DNA of 64,000 nucleotides, taken from positions 310,001 through 374,000 of the forward strand of contig NZ_AP022573.1 of assembly GCF_010729105.1 (NCBI RefSeq), read 5' to 3'. This document shows positions 26,790-35,030 of this stretch, one piece after another. Below the pieces are notes generated by a model. That model worked only from the letters and a program-made list of their open reading frames with translations, ran no database searches and was not told the origin of the DNA. The position numbers and the translations under genes were made by a program. Each line of letters starts with the position of its first letter. Within the stretch, counting starts at the first letter, position 1. This stretch comes from Mycobacterium saskatchewanense (GTDB lineage Bacteria; Actinomycetota; Actinomycetes; Mycobacteriales; Mycobacteriaceae).

Positions 26790-27736
26790 GGGGCCTCGGG
26801 CCCTAACCCGTCAGCGACCGCCCGGTGGTCGTGGGTCGGGATGATCGCCACCCGGTGCCGCGCCAGGTGCAGTCGATGCAGCGTCCTGAAGGCTTCGTCG
26901 CGATCCTCGTCCACCAAAGCGCCCGGGTAGCTTGATTTTTGGCGTACCTTCTCGACCTGAAGCGTGTGCCACGCGGCGTCACCGGCGATCAGCGTCCACC
27001 CCCGGCCGGCGTGGACGAGCACCCCGACGCTGCCCGGGGTATGCCCGGCCAGGTCAACCAGGATCACCGAGCCGTCACCGAACAGGTCACGGCTCCGGGC
27101 GAAGGTCGACACCGGCGGGCCGTCCAGGTCGTATTCGACGACGGGCCGGCCGCGCAGCGAAGCGCGGACGCCGCCCACGGGGGCTACGGCCCCCGCACTG
27201 ATCCACTCCCGTTCCGGCCGGTGCAGGTGCGCCGGAAGGCCCGGCAGGTCCAGCAGGCCCGACACGTGATCCCAGTGCGCGTGGGTCGGCACCGCGAAGT
27301 CAAGCCGGGGCGTTGTGGGCAGCCGGTTCAACGCCGTGATCGTCGGCACCGTGGCGGCGGGCGGGAGGACCGCGACGCGTAGCACCGCGGGCAGCTGGGC
27401 GATCACTCGTTGCCCGACATCGGTGCACACGGCGGGATCGACGATGAACGTGGCTTCAGGATGCCTGACGACGAATGACGTCAGCGAGTTCTCCACGCGC
27501 GCAGGCCTGAACACGCCCTCGACGATCGCGGCCGTCGGCACCGGGCGCGGCAGCTGGGGCAGCGCGGTCACCGTGACGGTGCGGCGGGGTTGCGGCAATC
27601 CGGCGTCGACGATGCTGCGGATGAACCGCTGGTCGAGCCGCCTCGGCCGCACCATGCCCCGCAGGAGTCCCACTGCGGCGGCGCAGCATTGCAGGGCGGA
27701 GGGGGAGCGGACCGGGTCCTTGGCCGGCCGTGCCAT
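26753..27736 (-). CDS. Metallo-beta-lactamase fold hydrolase
   Basis: 327 aa. The metal site is intact: THAHWDH in the central region, then G-H-T-P-G-S and a later A-G-D-A-A-W and P-T-H-D-H. These are the marks of the MBL superfamily, which covers lactonases, glyoxalases and other hydrolases; the substrate is not evident. ATG 27736 is chosen because the downstream frame starts with conserved sequence and the upstream extension overlaps the next gene. It abuts the flavoprotein gene (1-bp overlap), implying an operon. Confidence 0.82.
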   Translation of the reverse strand: MARPAKDPVRSPSALQCCAAAVGLLRGMVRPRRLDQRFIRSIVDAGLPQPRRTVTVTALPQLPRPVPTAAIVEGVFRPARVENSLTSFVVRHPEATFIVDPAVCTDVGQRVIAQLPAVLRVAVLPPAATVPTITALNRLPTTPRLDFAVPTHAHWDHVSGLLDLPGLPAHLHRPEREWISAGAVAPVGGVRASLRGRPVVEYDLDGPPVSTFARSRDLFGDGSVILVDLAGHTPGSVGVLVHAGRGWTLIAGDAAWHTLQVEKVRQKSSYPGALVDEDRDEAFRTLHRLHLARHRVAIIPTHDHRAVADGLGPEAPQYSGIQSPSNQ

Positions 27737-28179
27737 CAGAGCTTCACCCGGACGATGACGCTGTCGGGCCATACCCCGCGCTGACGCACGCGTCGGAGCT
27801 TTTCGCGGACGCACAGGTCTTGGTGCACGTTGGGTACGCCCGGCACCTTCACCAGTGGCACGATGTTCCACTGCCAGCCGTAGCGCTCGCGGAGCAGGCG
27901 GTTGGCCCGCTCGGCCTCGGCGCCGGACAGGACCGTCGCGTGGCCGGCCACGGTGGTCGCGCCGGGAAAGACGCGACCCCGGTAGTCGCAGGCGGTGAGT
28001 TCGACTCTTCGGGTGGCGTTGAGCCGCTTGGTCTTCGGGCCGACCTTGGTCCGGAACAGCAACGCATCGCCGTCCAGCCCGAACCAGACCGGCGTGTCGA
28101 CGGGTGTGCCGTCTCGGCGGAAAGTCCGGAGCAGGGAGTAGCGGCCGCGGCCCAGCTCGGCCAGTGCTTTTTCGTCCAT
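27736..28179 (-). CDS. PPOX-class flavin/F420-dependent protein
   Basis: 147-aa split beta-barrel protein of the pyridoxamine phosphate oxidase-like class. R-Y-S-L-L-R-T-F-R-R-D-G-T-P-V-D-T-P-V-W and K-T-K-R-L-N-A-T-R-R-V-E-L-T are typical of the F420-dependent PPOX group (TIGR03666 type). ATG 28179 is preferred over TTG 28191: it has no ribosome site but stands 6 nt after a possible -10 in a MerR-type promoter, consistent with a leaderless transcript. It is the first gene of the operon with the MBL hydrolase, divergent from merR. Confidence 0.82.
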   Translation of the reverse strand: MDEKALAELGRGRYSLLRTFRRDGTPVDTPVWFGLDGDALLFRTKVGPKTKRLNATRRVELTACDYRGRVFPGATTVAGHATVLSGAEAERANRLLRERYGWQWNIVPLVKVPGVPNVHQDLCVREKLRRVRQRGVWPDSVIVRVKL

Positions 28180-28194
28180 GGGTACAGTCAAAGG

Positions 28195-28212
28195 CTTCGA
28201 GTTAACTCGAAG
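28195..28212. promoter_or_regulatory. Perfect 18-bp palindrome, MerR-type operator
   Basis: CTTCGAGTTAACTCGAAG is fully self-complementary and resembles the SoxR/MerR dyad. On the minus strand TTGACT (28216-28211) and TTGACT (28191-28186) flank it with a 19-bp spacer, the length seen in promoters that MerR proteins activate by DNA distortion. It lies between the flavoprotein gene and merR. Confidence 0.8.
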
Positions 28213-28239
28213 TCAAGCTCGAACGAGGAGAGGCCCACG

Positions 28240-28623
28240 GTGCTGACGATCGGGGCGGTGGCGCGCGCGTCCGGCGTCGCACCCACCACACTGCGCTACT
28301 ACGAGCAGATCGGGCTGGTGCCGGCCCCCTCCCGGCAGGGCGGGCAGCGCCGCTACGACGATTCGGTGCTCGCCCGGCTCGAGGTGATCGGGCTGTGCAA
28401 GTCGGCAGGATTCACGTTGGACGAGGTCCAGCTGCTGTTCGCCGACGACGCGCCGGGGCGGCCCGTCAGCCGCAAGCTGGCCGAGGACAAGCTCGCCGAG
28501 ATCGATGCCCGAATGGAGTCGCTGGCCCGAGCCCGGGCCGTCATCGAATGGGGAATGCGCTGCACCTGTCCGTCAATCGACGCATGCACCTGTGGCATTC
28601 ACACCGGGGTGCCGGCCACCTAG
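28240..28623 (+). CDS. MerR family regulator with C-terminal cysteine cluster
   Basis: 127 aa. The N-terminal winged helix (T-I-G-A-V-A-R-A-S-G-V, T-T-L-R-Y-Y-E-Q-I-G-L-V, G-Q-R-R-Y) is typical MerR, followed by the dimerisation helix and a tail R-C-T-C-P-S-I-D-A-C-T-C-G-I-H with Cys at about 108, 110, 116 and 118. Such a cluster may bind a metal or an Fe-S centre, as in SoxR, though the spacing differs. GTG 28240 follows GAGGAGAGG. It likely controls itself and the divergent flavoprotein-MBL operon through the palindrome at 28195. Confidence 0.88.
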   Translation: MLTIGAVARASGVAPTTLRYYEQIGLVPAPSRQGGQRRYDDSVLARLEVIGLCKSAGFTLDEVQLLFADDAPGRPVSRKLAEDKLAEIDARMESLARARAVIEWGMRCTCPSIDACTCGIHTGVPAT

Positions 28624-28698
28624 GGAGAATGTGTTCCCCGCCACTCGTCGCGGACGTACGCTCACTCCGTTGTACGGCGAACGCGAAGGAGAGCATAG

Positions 28699-30525
28699 AT
28701 GACCACAACCGAGCGTCCGGCCACGATGTGTGAGGCTTTTCAGCGGACCGCGTCGATCGATCCCGACGCCGTGGCGCTGCGGACGCCGGGCGCCACCCAG
28801 ACGTTGACGTGGCGGGAGTATGCGGCGCAGGTCCGCAAGGTCGCCGCCGGCCTCGCGGGCCTGGGAGTTCGGCGGGGCGACACCGTGTCGCTGATGATGG
28901 CCAACCGGATCGAGTTCTACCCATTGGAAGTCGGGGCCCAACACGTTGGGGCCACATCGTTTTCGGTCTACAACACGCTGCCCGCCGAGCAGCTGACCTA
29001 CCTGTTCGACAATGCCGGGACCAAGGTGGTGATCTGCGAGGAACAATACGTCGAGCGCATCCGCGCCAGCGGCGCAGCCATCGAGCACATCGTCTGCATC
29101 GACGGATCGCCGGACGGCACCCTGTCGGTCGACGAGCTCTACGCCGCCGCACCCGCCGACTTTGACTTCGAGTCCGCTTGGCGCGCGGTGCAATCCGACG
29201 ACATCGTCACCCTCATCTACACGTCCGGGACGACCGGAAACCCCAAGGGCGTGGAGATGACCCACGCGAACCTGCTGTTCGAGGGCTACGCGCTGGAGTC
29301 GGTGCTCGGCATCGAGTTCGGCGACCGCGTCACATCGTTCCTGCCGTCCGCGCACATTGCCGACCGCATGACCGGCCTGTACTCGCAGGAGCTGTTCGGC
29401 ACGCAGGTCACCGTCGTGTCCGACGGTCGCGCGATCGTCGCCGCGCTGCCCGACGTGCGGCCCACCATTTGGGGGGCCGTGCCGCGGGTGTGGGAAAAGC
29501 TCAAAGCCGGAATCGAATTCATGGCCGGTCACGAGCCCGACGACGTGAAGCGGCAGGCGTTGCAGTGGGCGCTCGGGGTTGCCGCGAAGCGGGCCGGGGC
29601 GCTGCTCTCCGGCGAACCGATGCCCGACGAGGTCGCGGCGGAATGGGCCCGGGCCGACGAATTGGTGTTGTCCAGGCTGCGGGAGCGGCTCGGCTTCGCC
29701 GAACTCCGGTGGGCCATGTCGGGTGCGGCCCCGATCCCCAGGGAGACGCTGGCCTTCTTCGCGGGAATCGGCATCCCCATCGCCGAGGTCTGGGGGATGT
29801 CGGAGCTGAGCTGCGTCGCCACCGTGAGCCACCCCCGCGACGCCCGGCTGGGCACCGTCGGCAAGCTGCTTCCGGGGCTGGAGGGCAGGATCGCCGAGGA
29901 CGGCGAGTTCCTGGTCCGCGGCCCGCTGGTGATGAAGGGCTACCGCAAGGACCCCGCCAAGACCGCGGAGGCGATCGACGCCGACGGGTGGCTGCACACC
30001 GGCGACATCTTCGAGGTCGACCCGGAGGGCTACCTGCGGGTGGTCGACCGCAAGAAGGAGCTGATCATCAATGCCGCCGGAAAGAACATGTCGCCGGCCA
30101 ACATCGAGAACACCATCGTGGCCGCGTGCCCGATGGTCGGCGTCATGATCACCATCGGCGACGGGCGGCCCTACAACACCGCGCTCATGGTCTTCGACGC
30201 CGACTCCGTCGGGCCCTATGCCGCCCAGCACGGCCTGCCCGACGCGTCGCCCGCGGCGCTGGCCTCCCACCCCGAGGTGATTGCCAAGATCGCCGCGGGG
30301 GTCGCCGAGGGCAACGCCAAACTCTCGCGGGTCGAACAGATCAAGCGGTTCCGCGTCTTGTCGACGTTGTGGGAGCCCGGCGGTGACGAGATCACGCTGA
30401 CGATGAAACTCAAGCGCAAGCCGATCCACGCCAAATACGCGCCAGAGATCGAGGAATTGTATTCGGCCGACCCGCATCCGCACGTACACGAACCGTCCGA
30501 CGCCGCGACGGTGCAACCGGCATGA
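28699..30525 (+). CDS. fadD11: Long-chain fatty acid-CoA ligase (FadD11)
   Basis: 608-aa acyl-CoA synthetase that adenylates fatty acids and transfers them to CoA. The AMP-binding loop L-I-Y-T-S-G-T-T-G-N-P-K-G-V is near residue 175 and the hinge/ligase motif G-D-I-F-E-V-D-P-E-G-Y-L-R-V-V-D-R-K-K-E near 440. ATG 28699 follows GAAGGAGAG. Its stop overlaps plsB1 (ATGA), so acyl-CoA supply and acylation of glycerol phosphate are co-expressed, as in Rv1550-Rv1551. Confidence 0.93.
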   Translation: MTTTERPATMCEAFQRTASIDPDAVALRTPGATQTLTWREYAAQVRKVAAGLAGLGVRRGDTVSLMMANRIEFYPLEVGAQHVGATSFSVYNTLPAEQLTYLFDNAGTKVVICEEQYVERIRASGAAIEHIVCIDGSPDGTLSVDELYAAAPADFDFESAWRAVQSDDIVTLIYTSGTTGNPKGVEMTHANLLFEGYALESVLGIEFGDRVTSFLPSAHIADRMTGLYSQELFGTQVTVVSDGRAIVAALPDVRPTIWGAVPRVWEKLKAGIEFMAGHEPDDVKRQALQWALGVAAKRAGALLSGEPMPDEVAAEWARADELVLSRLRERLGFAELRWAMSGAAPIPRETLAFFAGIGIPIAEVWGMSELSCVATVSHPRDARLGTVGKLLPGLEGRIAEDGEFLVRGPLVMKGYRKDPAKTAEAIDADGWLHTGDIFEVDPEGYLRVVDRKKELIINAAGKNMSPANIENTIVAACPMVGVMITIGDGRPYNTALMVFDADSVGPYAAQHGLPDASPAALASHPEVIAKIAAGVAEGNAKLSRVEQIKRFRVLSTLWEPGGDEITLTMKLKRKPIHAKYAPEIEELYSADPHPHVHEPSDAATVQPA

Positions 30526-32414
30526 GCGGCGGAGCGGCGGCCACCGCCCGCGAGATGGGGCGCGTCGGCGTACGAAAGGTGCTGCAGCGCACCGGGATCA
30601 TCGGTGAGTCGGTCGCACCGTTGTCGACGGACCCGCCCGAGGTCGTCGAATTGCTGACCACGCCGTGGTACGTGGAGCGGTTGCGCAAGCTGGCTGACGA
30701 CCTCGGGCGGGACCTGGACGGCGTCCGGGCCGAGGCGGCCGGGTACCTGCGGGAGATGGCGACGTCGCTGGACGAGCGGGCGGTGGAGGCCTGGCGCGGT
30801 TTCAGTCGCTGGCTGATGCGGGCCTACGACGTGCTGGTCGACGAGGACCAGATCGCGCAGCTCCGCAGGTTGGACCGCAAAGCCACGCTGGCCTTTGCGT
30901 TTTCGCACCGGTCGTACCTGGACGGCATGCTGCTGCCCGAGGTGATCGCGGCCAACCGGCTCTCGCCGGCGCTGACGTTCGGCGGCGCGAACCTGAACTT
31001 CTTCCCCATGGGGCTGTGGGCCAAGCGCACCGGCGCGATCTTCATCCGGCGGCAGACCAAAGACATTCCCGTCTACCGGTTTGCGCTGCGCGCCTACGCC
31101 GCGCAGCTGGTGCTGAATCATGCCAACCTGACCTGGTCGATCGAGGGTGGCAGAACCCGGACCGGGAAGCTGCGGCCGCCGGTGTTCGGAATCCTGCGCT
31201 ACATCACCGACGCCGTCGACGAAATCGACGGGCCCGAAGTGTATCTGGTGCCGACGTCCATCGTGTACGACCAGCTGCACGAGGTCGAGGCCATGACCAA
31301 CGAGGCCTACGGCGCCGCCAAGCGCCCCGAGGACTTCCGCTTCCTGATCCGGCTCGCGCGCCAGCAGGGCGAGCGACTGGGGCGGGCGTACCTGGACTTC
31401 GGCGAACCGCTGCCGCTGCGCAAGCGGCTGGAGGAGCTGCGAGCCGAGGAGTCCGGGACGGGCACCGAGATCGAGCGCATCGCCCTGGACGTGGAGCACC
31501 GGATCAACCGCGCCACGCCGGTCACCCCCACCGCGGTGGTCAGCCTGGCGCTGCTGGGGGCGGACCGGTCGCTGTCCATCACCGAGGTGCTGGCCACCGT
31601 GCGGCCGCTGGCGAGCTACATCGCCGCGCGCAACTGGGCGGTGGCCGGGGCGGCGGACCTGACGAATCGCTCGACGATCCGCTGGACGCTGCACCAGCTG
31701 GTCGCCTCGGGCGTGGTGAGCGTGTATGACGCCGGCACCGAGGCGGTCTGGGGTATCTGCCCGGATCAGCACCTGGTTGCGGCGTTCTACCGCAACACCG
31801 CCATCCACATCCTGGTCGATCGCGCCATCGCCGAGACGGCGCTGCTTGCGGCCGCCGAATCCTCAACGGATGGCTCGGTGTTGCCGGTCGCCGTGCGCGA
31901 CGAGGCGCTGGCTCTGCGGGAACTGCTGAAGTTCGAGTTCCTGTTCTCGGCCCGGGCGCAGTTCGAGAAGGACCTGGCCGACGAGGTGCGACTGATCGGG
32001 CCCGCGGACCCCCTGGTCGACACCAGCAGCGCCGCGAGCGCGTCCTCCGTGCGCCGGCTGCTGGAGGAGGCGGACCTGCTGCTCGCCCACCTGGTCTTGC
32101 GGCCGTTCCTGGACGCCTACCACATCGTCGCCGACCGGCTGGCCGCCTATGAGGACGAGTCGTTCGACGAGGACGGCTTTCTGGCCGAATGCCTGCAAGT
32201 CGGCAAGCAGTGGGAACTGCAGCACCGGATCGCCAACGCCGAGTCGAGGTCGATGGAACTGTTCAAGACCGCGCTGCGCCTGGCGCGGCACCGCGAACTG
32301 GTCGACGGCTTCGGCGATGCCGGCATGGCGACGAGGCGGCGTGAGTTCGCCGACGAGATCGCCACGGCGATCCGGCGGGTCAACACCATTGCCGAGCTTG
32401 CGCGCACGTGCTGA
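30522..32414 (+). CDS. plsB1: Glycerol-3-phosphate acyltransferase (PlsB1)
   Basis: 630 aa. The acyltransferase block I motif H-R-S-Y-L-D (His129, Asp134) and blocks G-A-I-F-I-R-R and E-G-G-R-T-R-T-G-K are intact, followed by the long C-terminal region of the PlsB type. It would acylate glycerol-3-phosphate at position 1 at the membrane, starting phospholipid and triacylglycerol synthesis. Start codon overlaps the fadD11 stop. In M. tuberculosis frdABCD follows; here synteny breaks after this gene. Confidence 0.93.
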   Translation: MSGGAAATAREMGRVGVRKVLQRTGIIGESVAPLSTDPPEVVELLTTPWYVERLRKLADDLGRDLDGVRAEAAGYLREMATSLDERAVEAWRGFSRWLMRAYDVLVDEDQIAQLRRLDRKATLAFAFSHRSYLDGMLLPEVIAANRLSPALTFGGANLNFFPMGLWAKRTGAIFIRRQTKDIPVYRFALRAYAAQLVLNHANLTWSIEGGRTRTGKLRPPVFGILRYITDAVDEIDGPEVYLVPTSIVYDQLHEVEAMTNEAYGAAKRPEDFRFLIRLARQQGERLGRAYLDFGEPLPLRKRLEELRAEESGTGTEIERIALDVEHRINRATPVTPTAVVSLALLGADRSLSITEVLATVRPLASYIAARNWAVAGAADLTNRSTIRWTLHQLVASGVVSVYDAGTEAVWGICPDQHLVAAFYRNTAIHILVDRAIAETALLAAAESSTDGSVLPVAVRDEALALRELLKFEFLFSARAQFEKDLADEVRLIGPADPLVDTSSAASASSVRRLLEEADLLLAHLVLRPFLDAYHIVADRLAAYEDESFDEDGFLAECLQVGKQWELQHRIANAESRSMELFKTALRLARHRELVDGFGDAGMATRRREFADEIATAIRRVNTIAELARTC

Positions 32415-32428
32415 TTGCTACAGCAATC
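32413..32428. repeat. 16-bp inverted repeat at the plsB1 stop
   Basis: GATTGCT-AC-AGCAATC overlaps the plsB1 stop codon. The 2-bp centre is too small for an RNA loop without opening a pair, so it may be an operator or a recombination point at the synteny break rather than a terminator. Confidence 0.5.
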
Positions 32429-32930
32429 TGCGCCGATGTATGCGTCATCGGTCCGCCAACAGGCGTGAACCAGCGAGGCCGGGGCACACGGCCCGTTCGC
32501 TGACAGGATCGTCCCCACATCCTGCGGATGGAAGAACAATGTCTCGCGAATCGGTCCTACCGACCACTCGACGACGTCCCCGCCTTTGGGCGAGCCCCGC
32601 GATGAAACACGGCCGCAACTGATCCGGTAAGGGTGGGTCAGAGACCGTAGGGGACCCGATTCTCGGGGGACCAGTAGCAGGGGCGGGAACCACCGCCCCA
32701 TCACCTGCCTCCCCTCCGGATTGCACGCCCCCACACCGAGACAGTTCCCGACAGCGGCAGGCATCCACCTCTGCGCCGCGTAGCGCGACTTGTTCACCCG
32801 CCGGACGAACCAATGCCGGACGTAGGTCGTGTCATGTTCGTCACCCGTTGCGTTTTGCGCGGTGTGCGGATTGCGATCGGAAGTCGGTCGGCCATCGGGA
32901 CAGGCCACTTGAAACGAGGAGAATTTCCGG
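32429..32930. other. About 500 bp without a recognisable gene
   Basis: Open frames across this stretch give no recognisable protein and lack ribosome sites. GC-rich segments (32640-32720) can form hairpins but match no riboswitch I know. The last 20 bp carry the ribosome site (ACGAGGAG) of the AraC gene. It stands where M. tuberculosis has the frd genes and may be a decayed remnant or a long regulatory leader. Confidence 0.5.
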
Positions 32931-33962
32931 ATGAGCCGAGAAGACCGCGTTCGAAAAGGTCATGAACTTGCGACCCGACGCCTGGAAGTCGATGTCGCCG
33001 ATGGTCCCCCAACTGCCGCCGCAGGGCAGTTCGAAGCCTTTGACCGGTTCATCTCCGAGCGACTGGTCCCAATGCGGTTGTCAACCGACGACACCGAGGG
33101 CTTCCGGGCCCGGGCACGCTCGGTGAGTCTGGGGGATGTCCGGCTATCCGATTTGTGGGCCCGTGGTCCCTTCGTCGCTCGCCGTACCGTGCAGCTCATC
33201 ACGGCCGGCTGCCCGGAGTACCTCAAGGTCGGCCTGCAACTCTCCGGGGTCGCCGGGATATCCCAGGGCAGTCGAGAGGCCGAGTTGAGGCCCGGAGACA
33301 TCGTCTTGTACGACACCAGCCGTCCGTACCAGATCAGCACGGCCGCGTCGTTCCGCATGCAGACGGTGATGTTGTCCCGCGGGGCGCTGCGGCTGTCCCC
33401 AGCGCAATTGGAGCAGTTGCCGCTGCGGCCGATTAGTTGCCGGCAGGGTCTGGGATTGCTGGTGTCGCAATATCTCCGCGGCCTTAATCGGCAACTCGAC
33501 GCCGGGTTGCATCCGGCGTCTTGTCATCTCGCCGATGCGTTGGTGGACTTGCTGGCGGCGCTGTTCGTCGAGGAGCTGGCGTCGGCATCCAGGGCCCCGA
33601 CGGAATCCGACAACGGCAGAGCGGGCCTGCTGAACCGAGTCCGCGCTCATATCGAGAGCCGGCTCGCCGACCCACACCTCAACGTCGCGAGCATCGCCCG
33701 GTCGCACTACATTTCGGTCCGTTACTTGCAGAAACTTTTCGAAGAGCAGGGCGACACGGTGACCGGGTGGATTCGGGCTCAACGCCTCGAGCACTGTCGC
33801 AGGGACCTCGCCAACCCCGATCTTGCAGCACACTCGATCGGGTCGATCGCCGCCAACTGGGGTCTCGTCGACCAGCCGCACTTTTCCCGGCTCTTCAAGT
33901 CGGCATACGGGATGTGTCCGCGCGACTACCGGGGCCGGGAGATCGGTGTATTCGCCGCTTGA
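32931..33962 (+). CDS. AraC family regulator with AraC_binding_2-type sensor domain
   Basis: 343 aa. Residues about 40-225 form a cupin-like sensor (G-D-V-R-L-S-D-L-W, L-R-P-G-D-I-V-L-Y-D-T-S-R-P-Y) as in NocR/FeaR-type regulators. Residues about 235-335 hold the two helix-turn-helices, ending H-F-S-R-L-F-K-S-A-Y-G-M-C-P-R-D-Y-R. ATG 32931 has ACGAGGAG 10 nt upstream. Its target is unknown; the convergent or nearby oxidoreductase genes are candidates. Confidence 0.88.
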   Translation: MSREDRVRKGHELATRRLEVDVADGPPTAAAGQFEAFDRFISERLVPMRLSTDDTEGFRARARSVSLGDVRLSDLWARGPFVARRTVQLITAGCPEYLKVGLQLSGVAGISQGSREAELRPGDIVLYDTSRPYQISTAASFRMQTVMLSRGALRLSPAQLEQLPLRPISCRQGLGLLVSQYLRGLNRQLDAGLHPASCHLADALVDLLAALFVEELASASRAPTESDNGRAGLLNRVRAHIESRLADPHLNVASIARSHYISVRYLQKLFEEQGDTVTGWIRAQRLEHCRRDLANPDLAAHSIGSIAANWGLVDQPHFSRLFKSAYGMCPRDYRGREIGVFAA

Positions 33963-34026
33963 GGGGGCGTGCCGTCGACTGCCAGGGGCCCGCAACGCGG
34001 CAGGGATGACTTTCAACCGTCGCACC

Positions 34027-34851
34027 TCACTGCGGGTCAATCCTGGGTGGGCATCGCTGGATGCGGGCCACCACGCGGCCGCGGCGCAGCACATCGAAGA
34101 TTTCCCCCGCCTCGACTCGGTCCAGGTAAGCGCTTGTGGTCGCACGCAGTTGGCCGATGCCGATCCGTGCGGGGGCAGGGTCGGCGCTCGATGGCATACC
34201 CTGCAGACTGATCAGTAGGTGGTCCACAACGGCCAGCGCCTCGGTCCGCGCCAAGGCCGTGTCCCGTGCTCGTGCGATCTCAAAGGTCAAGGCGGTCATT
34301 GCGCCCCGAATGGCGACCGCGCCCATAGCCGCCGTGTAACCACCGTGTCGCGGGGGGAGCAGCATATCGGTGAGCGCGCTGATCGGGGGCGCGTAGTACT
34401 TGTCGTCGAGCTCTCGCCAGCCGTCCCACCCCAGGACGGCCGGACCCTGTTCCAGCACGACGCTGTGATACGTGGCCTGGCCGCAACCGTCGAGGAATGT
34501 GGCGATGCCGGCACGTGCTTGCCCCAACGGATCGTGCTGCAGATTGATCGCTTCGGACATCCGCGTGCACAGGTCGCGTTGCAGGTGTTCGACAACCGCC
34601 ACGAATAAGCCGAATTTGCTGCCGAAGTGGTGCTGTAGAGCGCCGCGGGTGGCGCGCGCCCGCTTGCAGATCTGCAAGTCGGTGGCGTCGGAATACCCGA
34701 TTGTGGCGAAGATTTCACGGCCCGCCGCCAGGACGCTGTCCCTGGCGGCGTCGGCGGTGCGAGTGCCCGGCGGGGTCGATGCGGCCGTCGGTTCTTCCGG
34801 CCAATCAGGGTTGCGCTCGTCTGCCGGCGTGCTGTCTCCCCGGTCAACCAC
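34027..34851 (-). CDS. TetR regulator with C-terminal Phd/YefM antitoxin-like domain
   Basis: 274 aa from GTG 34851. Residues about 35-90 form a TetR helix-turn-helix (D-A-T-D-L-Q-I-C-K-R-A-R-A-T-R-G-A-L-Q-H-H-F-G-S-K) and about 90-220 a ligand domain. Residues 230-268 read I-G-I-G-Q-L-R-A-T-T-S-A-Y-L-D-R-V-E-A-G-E then R-R-G-R-V-V-A-R-I, the signature of the Phd/YefM antitoxin DNA-binding domain. I know of no standard family with this fusion. The GTG start overlaps the stop of the nitroreductase stub by 8 bp. No toxin gene is next to it. Confidence 0.78.
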   Translation of the reverse strand: MVDRGDSTPADERNPDWPEEPTAASTPPGTRTADAARDSVLAAGREIFATIGYSDATDLQICKRARATRGALQHHFGSKFGLFVAVVEHLQRDLCTRMSEAINLQHDPLGQARAGIATFLDGCGQATYHSVVLEQGPAVLGWDGWRELDDKYYAPPISALTDMLLPPRHGGYTAAMGAVAIRGAMTALTFEIARARDTALARTEALAVVDHLLISLQGMPSSADPAPARIGIGQLRATTSAYLDRVEAGEIFDVLRRGRVVARIQRCPPRIDPQ

Positions 34852-34978
34852 TGCGGGGCACCGGTCTGCCGAGAACGAGACGCTTGCGCACGCTGCGGGT
34901 TGTGGTCAAGTGTGCGGAGGCGGAAAGGCTCAGCGGAACCACGTTGTGGTCGCGGCGGATGTCGGCAATCTCAGTCAT
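34844..34978 (-). pseudogene. Nitroreductase N-terminal fragment (44 codons)
   Basis: ATG 34978, with GGAG 8-10 nt upstream, opens a frame reading MTEIADIRRDHNVVPLSLSA..., then T-T-R-S-V-R-K-R-L-V-L-G-R-P-V-P-R-S-G and stop. This matches the opening of FMN nitroreductase-family proteins (T-T-R-S-V-R-K-R-L-D-F-x-R-P-V-P), which run to about 200 residues. Here everything after the first 44 is gone and the TetR start follows at once, so it is read as a deletion remnant that may still be translated and coupled to the TetR gene. Confidence 0.65.
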
Positions 34979-35030
34979 CTGGGTTACTCCGTTGATTGGC
35001 ATCCCACACGTCCGCACGTGCGAAACGTGC

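Noticed and set aside
26753..27871. Longer start for the metallo-beta-lactamase gene
   Set aside because: The added 45 codons are Arg/Pro-rich and overlap the flavoprotein gene; ATG 27736 joins the two genes neatly.
32147..32908. 253-codon minus-strand frame across plsB1 end and the gap
   Set aside because: No recognisable domain, no ribosome site, composition unlike neighbouring genes.
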